From assembly GCA_964465915.1 (NCBI GenBank), contig CAYXMJ010000069.1:1-14080 (forward strand): a stretch of 14,080 bases of DNA, in the 5' to 3' direction. The position numbers and the translations under genes are program-made. The notes under the pieces were generated by a model. It saw only the letters and a list, made by a program, of their open reading frames with translations. It had not been told where the DNA came from and made no database searches. This document shows, one piece after another, positions 6,238 to 11,947 of the stretch. The DNA comes from CAVPHV01 sp964465915. GTDB taxonomy: Bacteria > Actinomycetota > Acidimicrobiia > Spongiisociales > UBA5794. Positions within the stretch are counted from its first letter, which is position 1. The number at the start of each line of letters is the position of its first letter.

Positions 6238-7962
6238 TCACAGGTACTGCCCGGGGGTGACCGCTTCGATGGTGCGACTCTCGCCATCGCCCTCGATCAG
6301 GGTACGCACGTAGACGATGCGCTCCCCCTTCTTCCCCGAGATCCTGGCCCAGTCATCCGGGTTCGTGGTGTTCGGCAGGTCCTCGTGCTCGCGGAACTCC
6401 TGGGTGATCGCATTGAGCAGGTCGGTGCGCTGTAGCCCCTCGGGATCCCCGGCGATCTCGCGCTTGATGGCGTCCTTCTTCGCCCGCCGCACGATGTTCT
6501 CGATCATGGCGCCGCTGGCGAAGTCCTTGAAGTAGAGAACCTCCCGATCGCCGTTGGCATAGGTGACCTCGAGGAAACGGTTGATGTCGGACTCGTCGTA
6601 CATCCGGGTGACGATCTCGCCCACCATCGAGTCGACCATCGCGGTGGGGTCACCGTTGTGACGGCTCAGCTCGGTCGCCGCGAACGGCAACTGCTCGTCG
6701 AGGTAGATCTTGAAGATCTGTGCGGCCGCGGTCTCGCTGGGCCGTTCGATCTTGATCTTCACGTCGAGACGACCCGGACGCAGGATGGCCGGATCGATCA
6801 AGTCCTCGCGGTTGGATGCGCCGATCACGATGACGTTCTTGAGGGTCTCGACTCCGTCGAGTTCCGAGAGCAGCTGGGGAACAATCGTCGACTCCACATC
6901 GGACGAGACGCCGGTGCCGCGGGTACGGAACAACGAGTCCATCTCGTCGAAGAACACGATGACGGGGAAGCCTTCGTCCGACTTCTCCTTGGCCCGCTGG
7001 AAGATGAGCCTGATTTGGCGTTCCGTCTCGCCCACATACTTGTTGAGCAGCTCGGGCCCTTTGATGTTGAGGAAGTAGGACCGCGCGTCGTCGCGGCCTT
7101 CTTTGGCCGCCACCGCCTTGGCGAGGCTGTTGGCCACCGCCTTGGCGATCAAGGTCTTGCCGCAGCCGGGCGGGCCGTAGAGCAACACGCCCTTTGGCGG
7201 CGCCAGGTCGTAGTCGTGAAATCGCTCCTTGTGGATGTAAGGAAGCTCGATGGCATCCTGGATGATCTCGATTTGCTCGCCGAGCCCACCGATCTGGTGA
7301 TAGGTGACGTCGGGGACCTCTTCGAGCACCAGTTCCTCGACCTCCGGCCTCACGAGCTTCTCGAACACCAATCCGGTGCGAGGGTCCATCCGCACGTGGT
7401 CACCGACCCGAATGAACTCGCCGCGCAGCGGCGCCGCCAATTCGACAACACGCTCCTCGTCGGCCCGGCCCAGGACGATGAGCCGGTTCTCCTCGAGGAC
7501 TTCCTTGATCGTGACGACCTCGCCGGCCTGATCGAAGGCACGAATATCGATCACGTTGTACGCCTCGTTCAGCAGGACTTCCTGGCCGACCTCGAGAGCC
7601 TTGATCTCGATGGCGGGCTCGACATTCACCCTCAGTTTCCGGCCCGATGTGAACACATCAGCGGTGCCGTCTTCGTTGATCCCGAGCACCACGCCAAACG
7701 GGTTCGGAGGTGCGGTGAGCTTCTCCACCTCTTCGCGCAGCAGGGCGAGTTGCTCCCGGGTCTCTTCGAGAGCGGCGGCCAGCTTCTGGTTCTGCGAGTT
7801 AGCCTGGGAGAGCTTGTTCTTGGACTCGAGCAAGCGCTCCTCGAGCACTCGCACCCGACGCGGCGCATCCTGAAGGCGGCGGCGGAGTACTGCCACCTCT
7901 TCTTCCAGCATCCTGACGGTTGCCCGAAGGTCGTGAATGTCACCGTCTGAGTGATCCACCAC
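6238..7962 (-). CDS. mpa (arc): Proteasomal ATPase (Mpa/ARC)
   Basis: This is the hexameric AAA ATPase that captures pupylated proteins and threads them into the 20S core. The 574-residue product shows, in order: an N-terminal coiled coil (about 8-88) that binds Pup, two OB-fold domains (about 89-210), and one AAA domain with Walker A GPPGCGKT (263-270), pore loop KYVGE (308-312), Walker B VIVFFDE (334-340) and the arginine-finger region LRPGRLD (394-400). It ends in Gln-Tyr-Leu, the hydrophobic-Tyr-X-type tail that opens the proteasome gate. GTG at 7962 is chosen because AGGGAGG (7975-7969) lies 6 bases upstream and an in-frame TGA directly precedes it. It is the first gene of the proteasome operon and is divergent from the ferredoxin gene. 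A candidate promoter lies near 8031-8060. Confidence 0.97.
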   Translation of the reverse strand: MVDHSDGDIHDLRATVRMLEEEVAVLRRRLQDAPRRVRVLEERLLESKNKLSQANSQNQKLAAALEETREQLALLREEVEKLTAPPNPFGVVLGINEDGTADVFTSGRKLRVNVEPAIEIKALEVGQEVLLNEAYNVIDIRAFDQAGEVVTIKEVLEENRLIVLGRADEERVVELAAPLRGEFIRVGDHVRMDPRTGLVFEKLVRPEVEELVLEEVPDVTYHQIGGLGEQIEIIQDAIELPYIHKERFHDYDLAPPKGVLLYGPPGCGKTLIAKAVANSLAKAVAAKEGRDDARSYFLNIKGPELLNKYVGETERQIRLIFQRAKEKSDEGFPVIVFFDEMDSLFRTRGTGVSSDVESTIVPQLLSELDGVETLKNVIVIGASNREDLIDPAILRPGRLDVKIKIERPSETAAAQIFKIYLDEQLPFAATELSRHNGDPTAMVDSMVGEIVTRMYDESDINRFLEVTYANGDREVLYFKDFASGAMIENIVRRAKKDAIKREIAGDPEGLQRTDLLNAITQEFREHEDLPNTTNPDDWARISGKKGERIVYVRTLIEGDGESRTIEAVTPGQYL

Positions 7963-8030
7963 TCATTGCCTCCCTCTGGGGTCGTGCAGCTCCAAACGAG
8001 TGAACCGTCGCCCTCTCGCCCGGGCCGCCA

Positions 8031-8060
8031 AGTGTAGGCCGGAGCGTGACAAACCGTGAC
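8031..8060 (-). promoter_or_regulatory. Candidate promoter of the mpa-led proteasome operon
   Basis: On the minus strand, TACACT (8036-8031) fits the TANNNT -10 pattern and is preceded, after 18 bases, by GTCACG (8060-8055). A second GTCACG (8050-8045) follows exactly 10 bases from the first, so the two copies face the same side of the helix. The predicted leader before the mpa GTG is about 60 bases. The layout resembles the one in front of pafA. No experiment or strong -35 consensus supports it. Confidence 0.35.
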
Positions 8061-8122
8061 GGACTTCTCGACGGCGCTGGGGAAATCCTCGCGGCACGAT
8101 ACGGGCGTCAAACCGTCTAACG

Positions 8123-8135
8123 TGTTGGCCCAACA
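8123..8135. promoter_or_regulatory. 13-base palindrome, possible operator
   Basis: TGTTGG and CCAACA flank a single C, giving a perfect 6+1+6 palindrome about 50 bases before the ferredoxin start, in the region shared with the divergent mpa gene. Symmetry and location suggest a binding site for a dimeric regulator. No known regulator motif is recognised. Confidence 0.3.
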
Positions 8136-8147
8136 GCACACAGATTC

Positions 8148-8164
8148 CCGGCCGCATCGGCCGG
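8148..8164 (+). promoter_or_regulatory. Stable hairpin in the ferredoxin leader
   Basis: CCGGCCG (8148-8154), a CAT loop and CGGCCGG (8158-8164) form a perfect 7-bp GC stem. It lies just before the ribosome site AAGGAAAG (8171-8178) of the ferredoxin gene. If the transcript includes it, the stem would sit next to the ribosome site and could stabilise the message or tune translation. It could also be a DNA palindrome read by a protein. Confidence 0.35.
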
Positions 8165-8185
8165 AAACGGAAGGAAAGCTGCACG

Positions 8186-8431
8186 ATGAAGGTTTGGATC
8201 GACCAGGACCTCTGTACGGGAGACGGTCTATGCGAGGAGATTGCTCCCGACGTCTTCGTCCTCCTCGATGACGGACTCGCCTACGTCCGTGAGGGCGAAA
8301 AGGTGTTTGCGCAATCCGAGGGCAACCCAGAGGGGGCCGAGGGGCTCGCTGCCATTCCCGATGGTCAGCTCGACCTGGTCGTGGAATCTGCCGAGGAATG
8401 CCCCGGAGAGTGCATCTTCATCGAGCCGTAG
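8186..8431 (+). CDS. Small ferredoxin, CxxDxxC type
   Basis: The 81-residue product is an electron carrier of the single-cluster bacterial ferredoxin family. Cys10, Asp13 and Cys16 form CTGDGLC, where Asp takes the place of the second cysteine, and Cys72-Pro lies in ECPGECI. This arrangement is known to hold a [3Fe-4S] cluster, or a [4Fe-4S] cluster with Asp as ligand. An additional Cys76 lies four residues after Cys72. The start MKVWIDQDLC and the segment APDVFVLLDDG are typical. ATG at 8186 is supported by AAGGAAAG at 8171-8178. Relative to some family members there is a Gly/Glu-rich insertion at about residues 45-53. It is divergent from mpa and converges on trmI. Ferredoxins of this type often serve cytochrome P450 or other oxygenases, but no such partner gene is in the window, and the electron acceptor is unknown. 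Confidence 0.92.
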   Translation: MKVWIDQDLCTGDGLCEEIAPDVFVLLDDGLAYVREGEKVFAQSEGNPEGAEGLAAIPDGQLDLVVESAEECPGECIFIEP

Positions 8432-8453
8432 TCGGCGACCATCCAAGGACGAG

Positions 8454-8498
8454 AACTGAGGGCCCTGCCTCGGCGGGGCCCTCTACGCGTCCTCAGTT
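8454..8498. terminator. Probable bidirectional terminator between ferredoxin and trmI
   Basis: GAGGGCCC (8458-8465) pairs with GGGCCCTC (8476-8483), and the inner TGC/GCG extends the stem to 11 pairs (one wobble) closed by a CTCG tetraloop. A second perfect repeat, AACTGAGG (8454-8461) and CCTCAGTT (8491-8498), overlaps it, so the two stems compete for the same arm. The element lies 22 bases beyond the ferredoxin stop and overlaps the last base of the trmI stop codon. There is no T-run, so termination is inferred from convergence and stem strength. Confidence 0.55.
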
Positions 8499-9310
8499 GT
8501 TGAGGGCGCGGCGGGGTCTTCGATCGGCTCGGGTTGGATCAGGCGCGCCACGGTGATGAACCCGGTGTGGCCGATCATACGATGACTGGGTCGTACGGAG
8601 CGGCCCTCGACCGCCCACTCTCGGAGCATGATCTCGAACGTCATGACCTCCGTGAAGCTCCGGGTTGACGCGATCGCGTCCCTCACGGTCTGGACTTGGG
8701 GCACAGTCGGCAAATAGCAGCAGAAGATTCCGCCGTCGGCCATATGCGCCGCGGCGGCCTCGACCGAATGCCAGGGTTCCGGCAGGTCCAGGACGATCCG
8801 GTCGGGACGGACTTCCTCGATCAGGTCTTCGACGGCGCCCAGCCGCAGATCCAGATGCTCTGGGATTCCCCCGTAGTACCTCTCGATCAACCCTGTGGCG
8901 TGGCTGAGATGGTCCTCGCGTCGCTCGCAGCTCACGACGCGTCCACCCGGGATTACGGCGCGAGCGAGCACCATCGCCAATCCCCCAGACCCGGTCCCCG
9001 CTTCGAGAACCGTCTGGCCGGGCCCAATGTCGGCCCACACCAGAATGGCGCCGGCATCCTTGGGATACGACACCGTGGCCCCACGACCCATCTTGAGCAC
9101 GTAGTCGGCGAGGCGGGGCCGCAATGCGGTGAGGCGAGACCCCATCGATGACTGGTGGATCTTCCCTTCGCGCGACCCGATGAGGGCGTCGTGGCTCAGC
9201 ATGCCGCGGTGGTACTGGAACTCCGAGCCGGGTTTGAGCGTGAGCAGGTAGCGACGACCCTTGGCGTCCAGCAGCAAGCAGGGTTCCCCAGCGCGAAACG
9301 GCTCACTCAT
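8483..9310 (-). CDS. trmI: tRNA (adenine-N1)-methyltransferase TrmI (m1A58)
   Basis: TrmI uses S-adenosylmethionine to methylate N1 of adenine 58 in the T loop of tRNAs, a modification that stabilises tRNA. The 275-residue product has the small N-terminal domain (EPCLLLDAKGRRYLLTLKPG), then QYHRGMLSHDALIGSREG. A Rossmann-fold methyltransferase domain follows with motif I VLEAGTGSGGLAMVLA (about 100-115), the acidic cofactor site VSCERRED and the catalytic-loop motif DLPEPWH, with the family segment GIFCCYLPTVPQVQ after it. Length and order match the mycobacterial enzyme Rv2118c, which also lies close to mpa. ATG at 9310 is chosen from the match to the family start; the ribosome site is weak. 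It is the last gene of a row of small membrane-protein genes, 12 bases after the microprotein gene, and its stop sits in a hairpin. Confidence 0.95.
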   Translation of the reverse strand: MSEPFRAGEPCLLLDAKGRRYLLTLKPGSEFQYHRGMLSHDALIGSREGKIHQSSMGSRLTALRPRLADYVLKMGRGATVSYPKDAGAILVWADIGPGQTVLEAGTGSGGLAMVLARAVIPGGRVVSCERREDHLSHATGLIERYYGGIPEHLDLRLGAVEDLIEEVRPDRIVLDLPEPWHSVEAAAAHMADGGIFCCYLPTVPQVQTVRDAIASTRSFTEVMTFEIMLREWAVEGRSVRPSHRMIGHTGFITVARLIQPEPIEDPAAPSTTEDA

Positions 9311-9322
9311 GGCGGGGCCGGA

Positions 9323-9427
9323 TCAGAAAATGGCCGAGCCGACGATGCCGACCACGCTGATCACCATGGCAATGACCACGACCCAGACGGTGATCTGAAC
9401 AAATCGACTGTGGCGGTTGGTGGCCAC
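9323..9427 (-). CDS. 34-residue single-helix membrane microprotein
   Basis: This small gene reads GTG at 9427 to TGA at 9323-9325. The first ten residues (MATNRHSRFV) are polar and basic. The remaining 24 are almost entirely Val, Ile, Gly, Ala, Ser and Trp, ending in GIVGSAIF, giving one transmembrane helix with the N terminus predicted inside. Translation is well supported: GAGGGG (9439-9434) lies 6 bases before the GTG, and the start follows the previous stop by only 3 bases, with trmI 12 bases downstream. The general shape recalls the short DUF4044-type membrane peptides of Firmicutes, but I cannot show homology. No function is known. Its position inside a tightly packed row suggests it is expressed with its neighbours. 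Confidence 0.72.
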   Translation of the reverse strand: MATNRHSRFVQITVWVVVIAMVISVVGIVGSAIF

Positions 9428-9430
9428 TCC

Positions 9431-9661
9431 TCACCCCTCGATCTCAGCGCTGTCGAGTTCTTCGTCGCCCCGCATGAACCGCACCTTGATCGCTTCGCCC
9501 TCGCGCAGGTTCTTGGCGAAGACGAGTTCCTTGGCCGGTCCCCGGCGCTTCTTCAACCAGCCATAGATGGAGACCGCGGTGCCGAGGCCGGCAAGATACG
9601 AGTTGCCGGTGCGGGCGCCACCGAACAACCACTGGAGGCCTCTCCAGATCGTGCCGGTCAT
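9431..9661 (-). CDS. Unrecognised 76-residue small protein
   Basis: The product is 76 residues. Its N-terminal half (about residues 3-33, including GLQWLFGG and YLAGLGTAVSIYGWL) is hydrophobic or amphipathic and could lie in or on the membrane; then comes a KKRRG patch. The C-terminal half (ELVFAKNLREGEAIKVRFMR and an acidic end) looks like a short beta-rich soluble segment. The frame is open 20 codons further upstream, but ATG at 9661 is preferred because AGAGGGA (9673-9667) lies 5 bases before it and the upstream residues overlap the end of the preceding gene. It follows that gene by 25 bases and is followed by the microprotein gene after 3 bases. I do not recognise the family and infer no function. 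Confidence 0.8.
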   Translation of the reverse strand: MTGTIWRGLQWLFGGARTGNSYLAGLGTAVSIYGWLKKRRGPAKELVFAKNLREGEAIKVRFMRGDEELDSAEIEG

Positions 9662-9686
9662 GTCGGTCCCTCTTCGCGAAGTCGGT

Positions 9687-9887
9687 TCATCGCAGGCGGT
9701 ACACCTCGATGCGAGCGCCACCTTGGGACTTGCCCTTGCGGCGGCCGAACACGAAGGCCAGGGCCACGACGGCCACGACGGCCACGGCTACTACGACCCC
9801 GGTATTCCTGGCTTGGACTTTTGTCTCGTCAACGATCGTCTCGATCTCGCGCAGCTTGGCTTCGAGATCGTCACGGGTGATGGCCAC
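9687..9887 (-). CDS. Unrecognised 66-residue membrane protein with N-terminal helix
   Basis: The product has a charged, probably helical N-terminal stretch (MAITRDDLEAKLREIETIVD), one strongly hydrophobic Val/Ala segment at about 30-47 that ends in FGRRKGK, and a short basic tail ending IEVYRLR. The positive residues after the helix suggest that the C terminus faces the cytoplasm. The GTG start at 9887 follows the stop of the previous gene by 2 bases, so the two are probably translated together; AAGGAG is found about 11 bases upstream. Similar short proteins (charged helix, one membrane segment, basic tail) occur in actinobacteria without known function. The next gene starts 25 bases downstream. 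Confidence 0.82.
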   Translation of the reverse strand: MAITRDDLEAKLREIETIVDETKVQARNTGVVVAVAVVAVVALAFVFGRRKGKSQGGARIEVYRLR

Positions 9888-9889
9888 GC

Positions 9890-10402
9890 TTACGCACTCT
9901 CCTTGCTATCCGAATCATCGTCCGGGCTGGTACCGGAACCATCGCTCGGGCTCGTGCCGACGCTTGGGCTGTCCACCGCATCGGCGTCGACATCCTCGCT
10001 CAAGTCCGAGGCTGGGTCCGCGCTCGAGGCGGCAACTGCCGCCACTGTGCTGTCAACGGCGGTTTCGTCTGCATCAACTGGGGCGTCGGATGGCTTCATG
10101 TCTGGCGTCGTGCGCTGCGTCACGTTGATGATGACGGCAGCCACAATGCCGAGAGCGATGGCGGCCAGCACGTAGCCGAGACCTTGCCAATAGGGCCCAT
10201 CCGGCAGTACGCGGATGATGAGGCGAGCTCCGGCAATGGCGAGAAACAGCGCTCCGAGAGCAAAAGCAGCGGCAGCACCGATGGCGTACCCAGCGTATCG
10301 ACCGAGTTTCTTCGCAGGCTCGACGGTCTCCTGCAGAAGGTATTCCTTCGACATGTCGACGAACTGTTCAACGAGCTCCGGTAGCTCGGCCTGTTTCGCC
10401 AT
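9890..10402 (-). CDS. Holin-X-like membrane protein with acidic disordered tail
   Basis: The 170-residue product starts with MAKQAELPELVEQFVDMSKE, an amphipathic helix. Two hydrophobic segments follow at roughly 38-63 (YAIGAAAAFALGALFLAIAG) and 72-95 (YWQGLGYVLAAIALGIVAAV), then a long tail of about 70 residues made mostly of Asp, Ser, Ala, Pro, Thr and Gly. The helix-plus-two-segment layout resembles the actinobacterial holin-X/DUF1469 family, but similarity is only in shape, and I do not propose lysis. ATG at 10402 is chosen because AGGGGAAG lies just upstream. A longer frame reaches 10639 but would run through the intergenic region and into the divergent gene. It is the first gene of the row ending in trmI, and divergent from the MFS gene. 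Confidence 0.85.
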   Translation of the reverse strand: MAKQAELPELVEQFVDMSKEYLLQETVEPAKKLGRYAGYAIGAAAAFALGALFLAIAGARLIIRVLPDGPYWQGLGYVLAAIALGIVAAVIINVTQRTTPDMKPSDAPVDADETAVDSTVAAVAASSADPASDLSEDVDADAVDSPSVGTSPSDGSGTSPDDDSDSKESA

Positions 10403-10536
10403 CGGTCTTCCCCTGTTCGATCGGTGTCCGGTTGTCCGCGACCCTGAGGCTACCCGATTTTGGACCCGGGCCGGATGCGGTTGCCACCGGGAGTGCCATT
10501 CTCCAATAGTCCCCTCCCACCATCCCACTCCGGCTG

Positions 10537-10549
10537 GGTAGTCACTACC
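10537..10549. promoter_or_regulatory. Palindrome overlapping the MFS promoter, possible operator
   Basis: GGTAG (10537-10541) and CTACC (10545-10549) are a perfect inverted repeat around TCA. It overlaps the -10-like TACCAT of the exporter gene, the place where a repressor would block transcription, and lies in the gap shared with the divergent membrane-protein gene. The arms are short, so chance cannot be excluded. Confidence 0.3.
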
Positions 10550-10551
10550 AT
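10546..10551 (+). promoter_or_regulatory. -10-like box for a leaderless MFS transcript
   Basis: TACCAT fits TANNNT and ends 8 bases before the ATG at 10560. No Shine-Dalgarno sequence is present, so transcription probably begins at or next to the start codon. A convincing -35 box is not seen. Confidence 0.4.
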
Positions 10552-10559
10552 CGCCGACG

Positions 10560-11921
10560 ATGCGTGCTCTCGAGCAACAGGGCCTGGATGCGTTGCGCGA
10601 CCGCAGCCGGGCGCGCCTCAACATGCCCCCGATCGTCATCGGCCAGGGCGTCTCCCTCCTCGGTGACTACATCGCCTACGTCACGCTCCCGCTACTCGTG
10701 CTCAGCATCACCGGGCGCCCCGAGGACCTCGGTCTCGTTGCGGCCGCCGAGACCCTCCCGCTACTTCTGTTTGGGCTCGTGGCCGGCGTTGTCCTCGACC
10801 GGTACGCCATCCGCCGCATCCTCATTCTCTCCGATGTCTTGCGGGCTGCGCTGTTTTTCGGCCTTGCTGCGCTCGTTGCCTCGCGCGACGTGGAGGTTTG
10901 GGTCGTTTTTGTCATCGCCTTCCTCGTCGGTTCGCTCTCCCTCGTATTCGACTCAGGGCTCCAGGCACTGCTCCCGGCGCTGACCGGCGACTCGTACCTC
11001 GTCGACATCAACTCCCGCCTGTCGCTGGCTCGCACCCTGGCTTGGTCAATCGGCCCGGCGATCGGCGGCGTGCTCGTCGCCTCCTCGGGAGGATTCACCC
11101 TCGCCTTCATCGTCGATGGCGCCACATTCCTGGTCTCGGCGGTCTTCCTGCTGAGGGTGCGTGAGCTGCGGCCGGTGGAACGCGCCAGGCACACCAACAT
11201 TGGTCAGCAACTGCGCCGCGGCATCCGATTTCTGTTCAGAGAACCACATCTGCGCTGGGCCACCGTTGGGGCCGCCATGGCCAACCTCGTTTTTGCCCCG
11301 CTTGAGGCATTGTTGGTGTTGTTCGTTGCAGAACGTGTCACGGTTGCCGTCACGCTCCCGTCCTCACTCGAATGGCTCTTTCGCGACCAGGCCCAGGTTG
11401 GGCTGTTCATCGCCTTGCAGGCTGCGCTCGGCTCGGTCGGTGTGATGCTTGCGCCCCGGGTTGCGGCCCGTTGGAGTCTGGGTCGCATGTACATCGCAGG
11501 CCTGGCGCTGCTCGGTTTCGGTTTCGGCGCCGTCGCCGTTCTGAGTTCCTTCTGGTCCGTCATCCCCGCCGCGGTCGCCGTTGCCGGAGTGGCGTGGGTC
11601 AACATTGCCTTTGTCACGATGCGGCAGCGCCTGACCCCGAGCCACCTACTCGGACGGGTTACGACCGCGGCTCGAACGATTGCCTTGCTCCCGATCCCCG
11701 TCGCCGCGGCTTTCGGCGGGTACTTGGCGGCCGAGTATGGAATCGTCGCCGTCTACGTCGCCGGCTCGATCCTCGCGTTGTCCGGGACGGCCCTGCTGAT
11801 GTTCACCCCACTGTGGACCCGACCGGTTCGCGAGGTCGACGAGCCTGCGTGGTCGTCCAGCCGTCTCCAGTCACTCAAGCCGATTGACGCTCCACCCCAG
11901 CCCACTGATCCGCCCCAGTGA
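10560..11921 (+). CDS. Major facilitator superfamily exporter, EntS-like
   Basis: The 453-residue product is an inner-membrane secondary transporter with about 12 hydrophobic helices. The first helices carry GQGVSLLGDYIAYVTLPLLV and FGLVAGVVLDRYAIRRILIL, typical of the MFS group that includes the enterobactin exporter EntS and macrolide efflux proteins. The loop after helix 2 (GVVLDRYAIRR) is a form of the MFS motif A. A central cytoplasmic loop (about 203-225, RELRPVERARHTNIGQQLRR) separates the two halves. The second half includes SVGVMLAPRVAARWSLGRMY. The tail is Pro-rich and about 30 residues long. ATG at 10560 is the first start in the frame and probably leaderless; the next ATG at 10623 would remove part of the first helix region. 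The substrate cannot be told from sequence; proton-coupled efflux of a small molecule is the family's usual role. It converges on the Rieske/ThDP gene, with 26 bases between the stops. Confidence 0.9.
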   Translation: MRALEQQGLDALRDRSRARLNMPPIVIGQGVSLLGDYIAYVTLPLLVLSITGRPEDLGLVAAAETLPLLLFGLVAGVVLDRYAIRRILILSDVLRAALFFGLAALVASRDVEVWVVFVIAFLVGSLSLVFDSGLQALLPALTGDSYLVDINSRLSLARTLAWSIGPAIGGVLVASSGGFTLAFIVDGATFLVSAVFLLRVRELRPVERARHTNIGQQLRRGIRFLFREPHLRWATVGAAMANLVFAPLEALLVLFVAERVTVAVTLPSSLEWLFRDQAQVGLFIALQAALGSVGVMLAPRVAARWSLGRMYIAGLALLGFGFGAVAVLSSFWSVIPAAVAVAGVAWVNIAFVTMRQRLTPSHLLGRVTTAARTIALLPIPVAAAFGGYLAAEYGIVAVYVAGSILALSGTALLMFTPLWTRPVREVDEPAWSSSRLQSLKPIDAPPQPTDPPQ

Positions 11922-11947
11922 CGGAGGCGCCGAAGCCTGCTCGAAGT

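Noticed and set aside
6658..7950. A 430-codon open frame on the plus strand
   Set aside because: It is exactly antisense to mpa, whose domains and motifs are unambiguous. Long antisense frames are common in GC-rich coding DNA, and its composition (Asp/Leu/Val/Arg-rich without motifs) mirrors the complement.
7940..7966. Short ATG frame of 8 codons overlapping the mpa start
   Set aside because: It uses the same ribosome site region but is out of frame and very short. GTG at 7962 has correct spacing, and nothing supports a leader peptide.
10403..10639. Longer start for the holin-X-like gene
   Set aside because: The extra 79 residues run through the intergenic region and into the divergent exporter gene, while a good ribosome site precedes ATG at 10402.
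11922..11947. Terminator between the exporter and Rieske/ThDP ends
   Set aside because: Only a 4-bp AGGC/GCCT stem can be formed, with no T-run; too weak to call.
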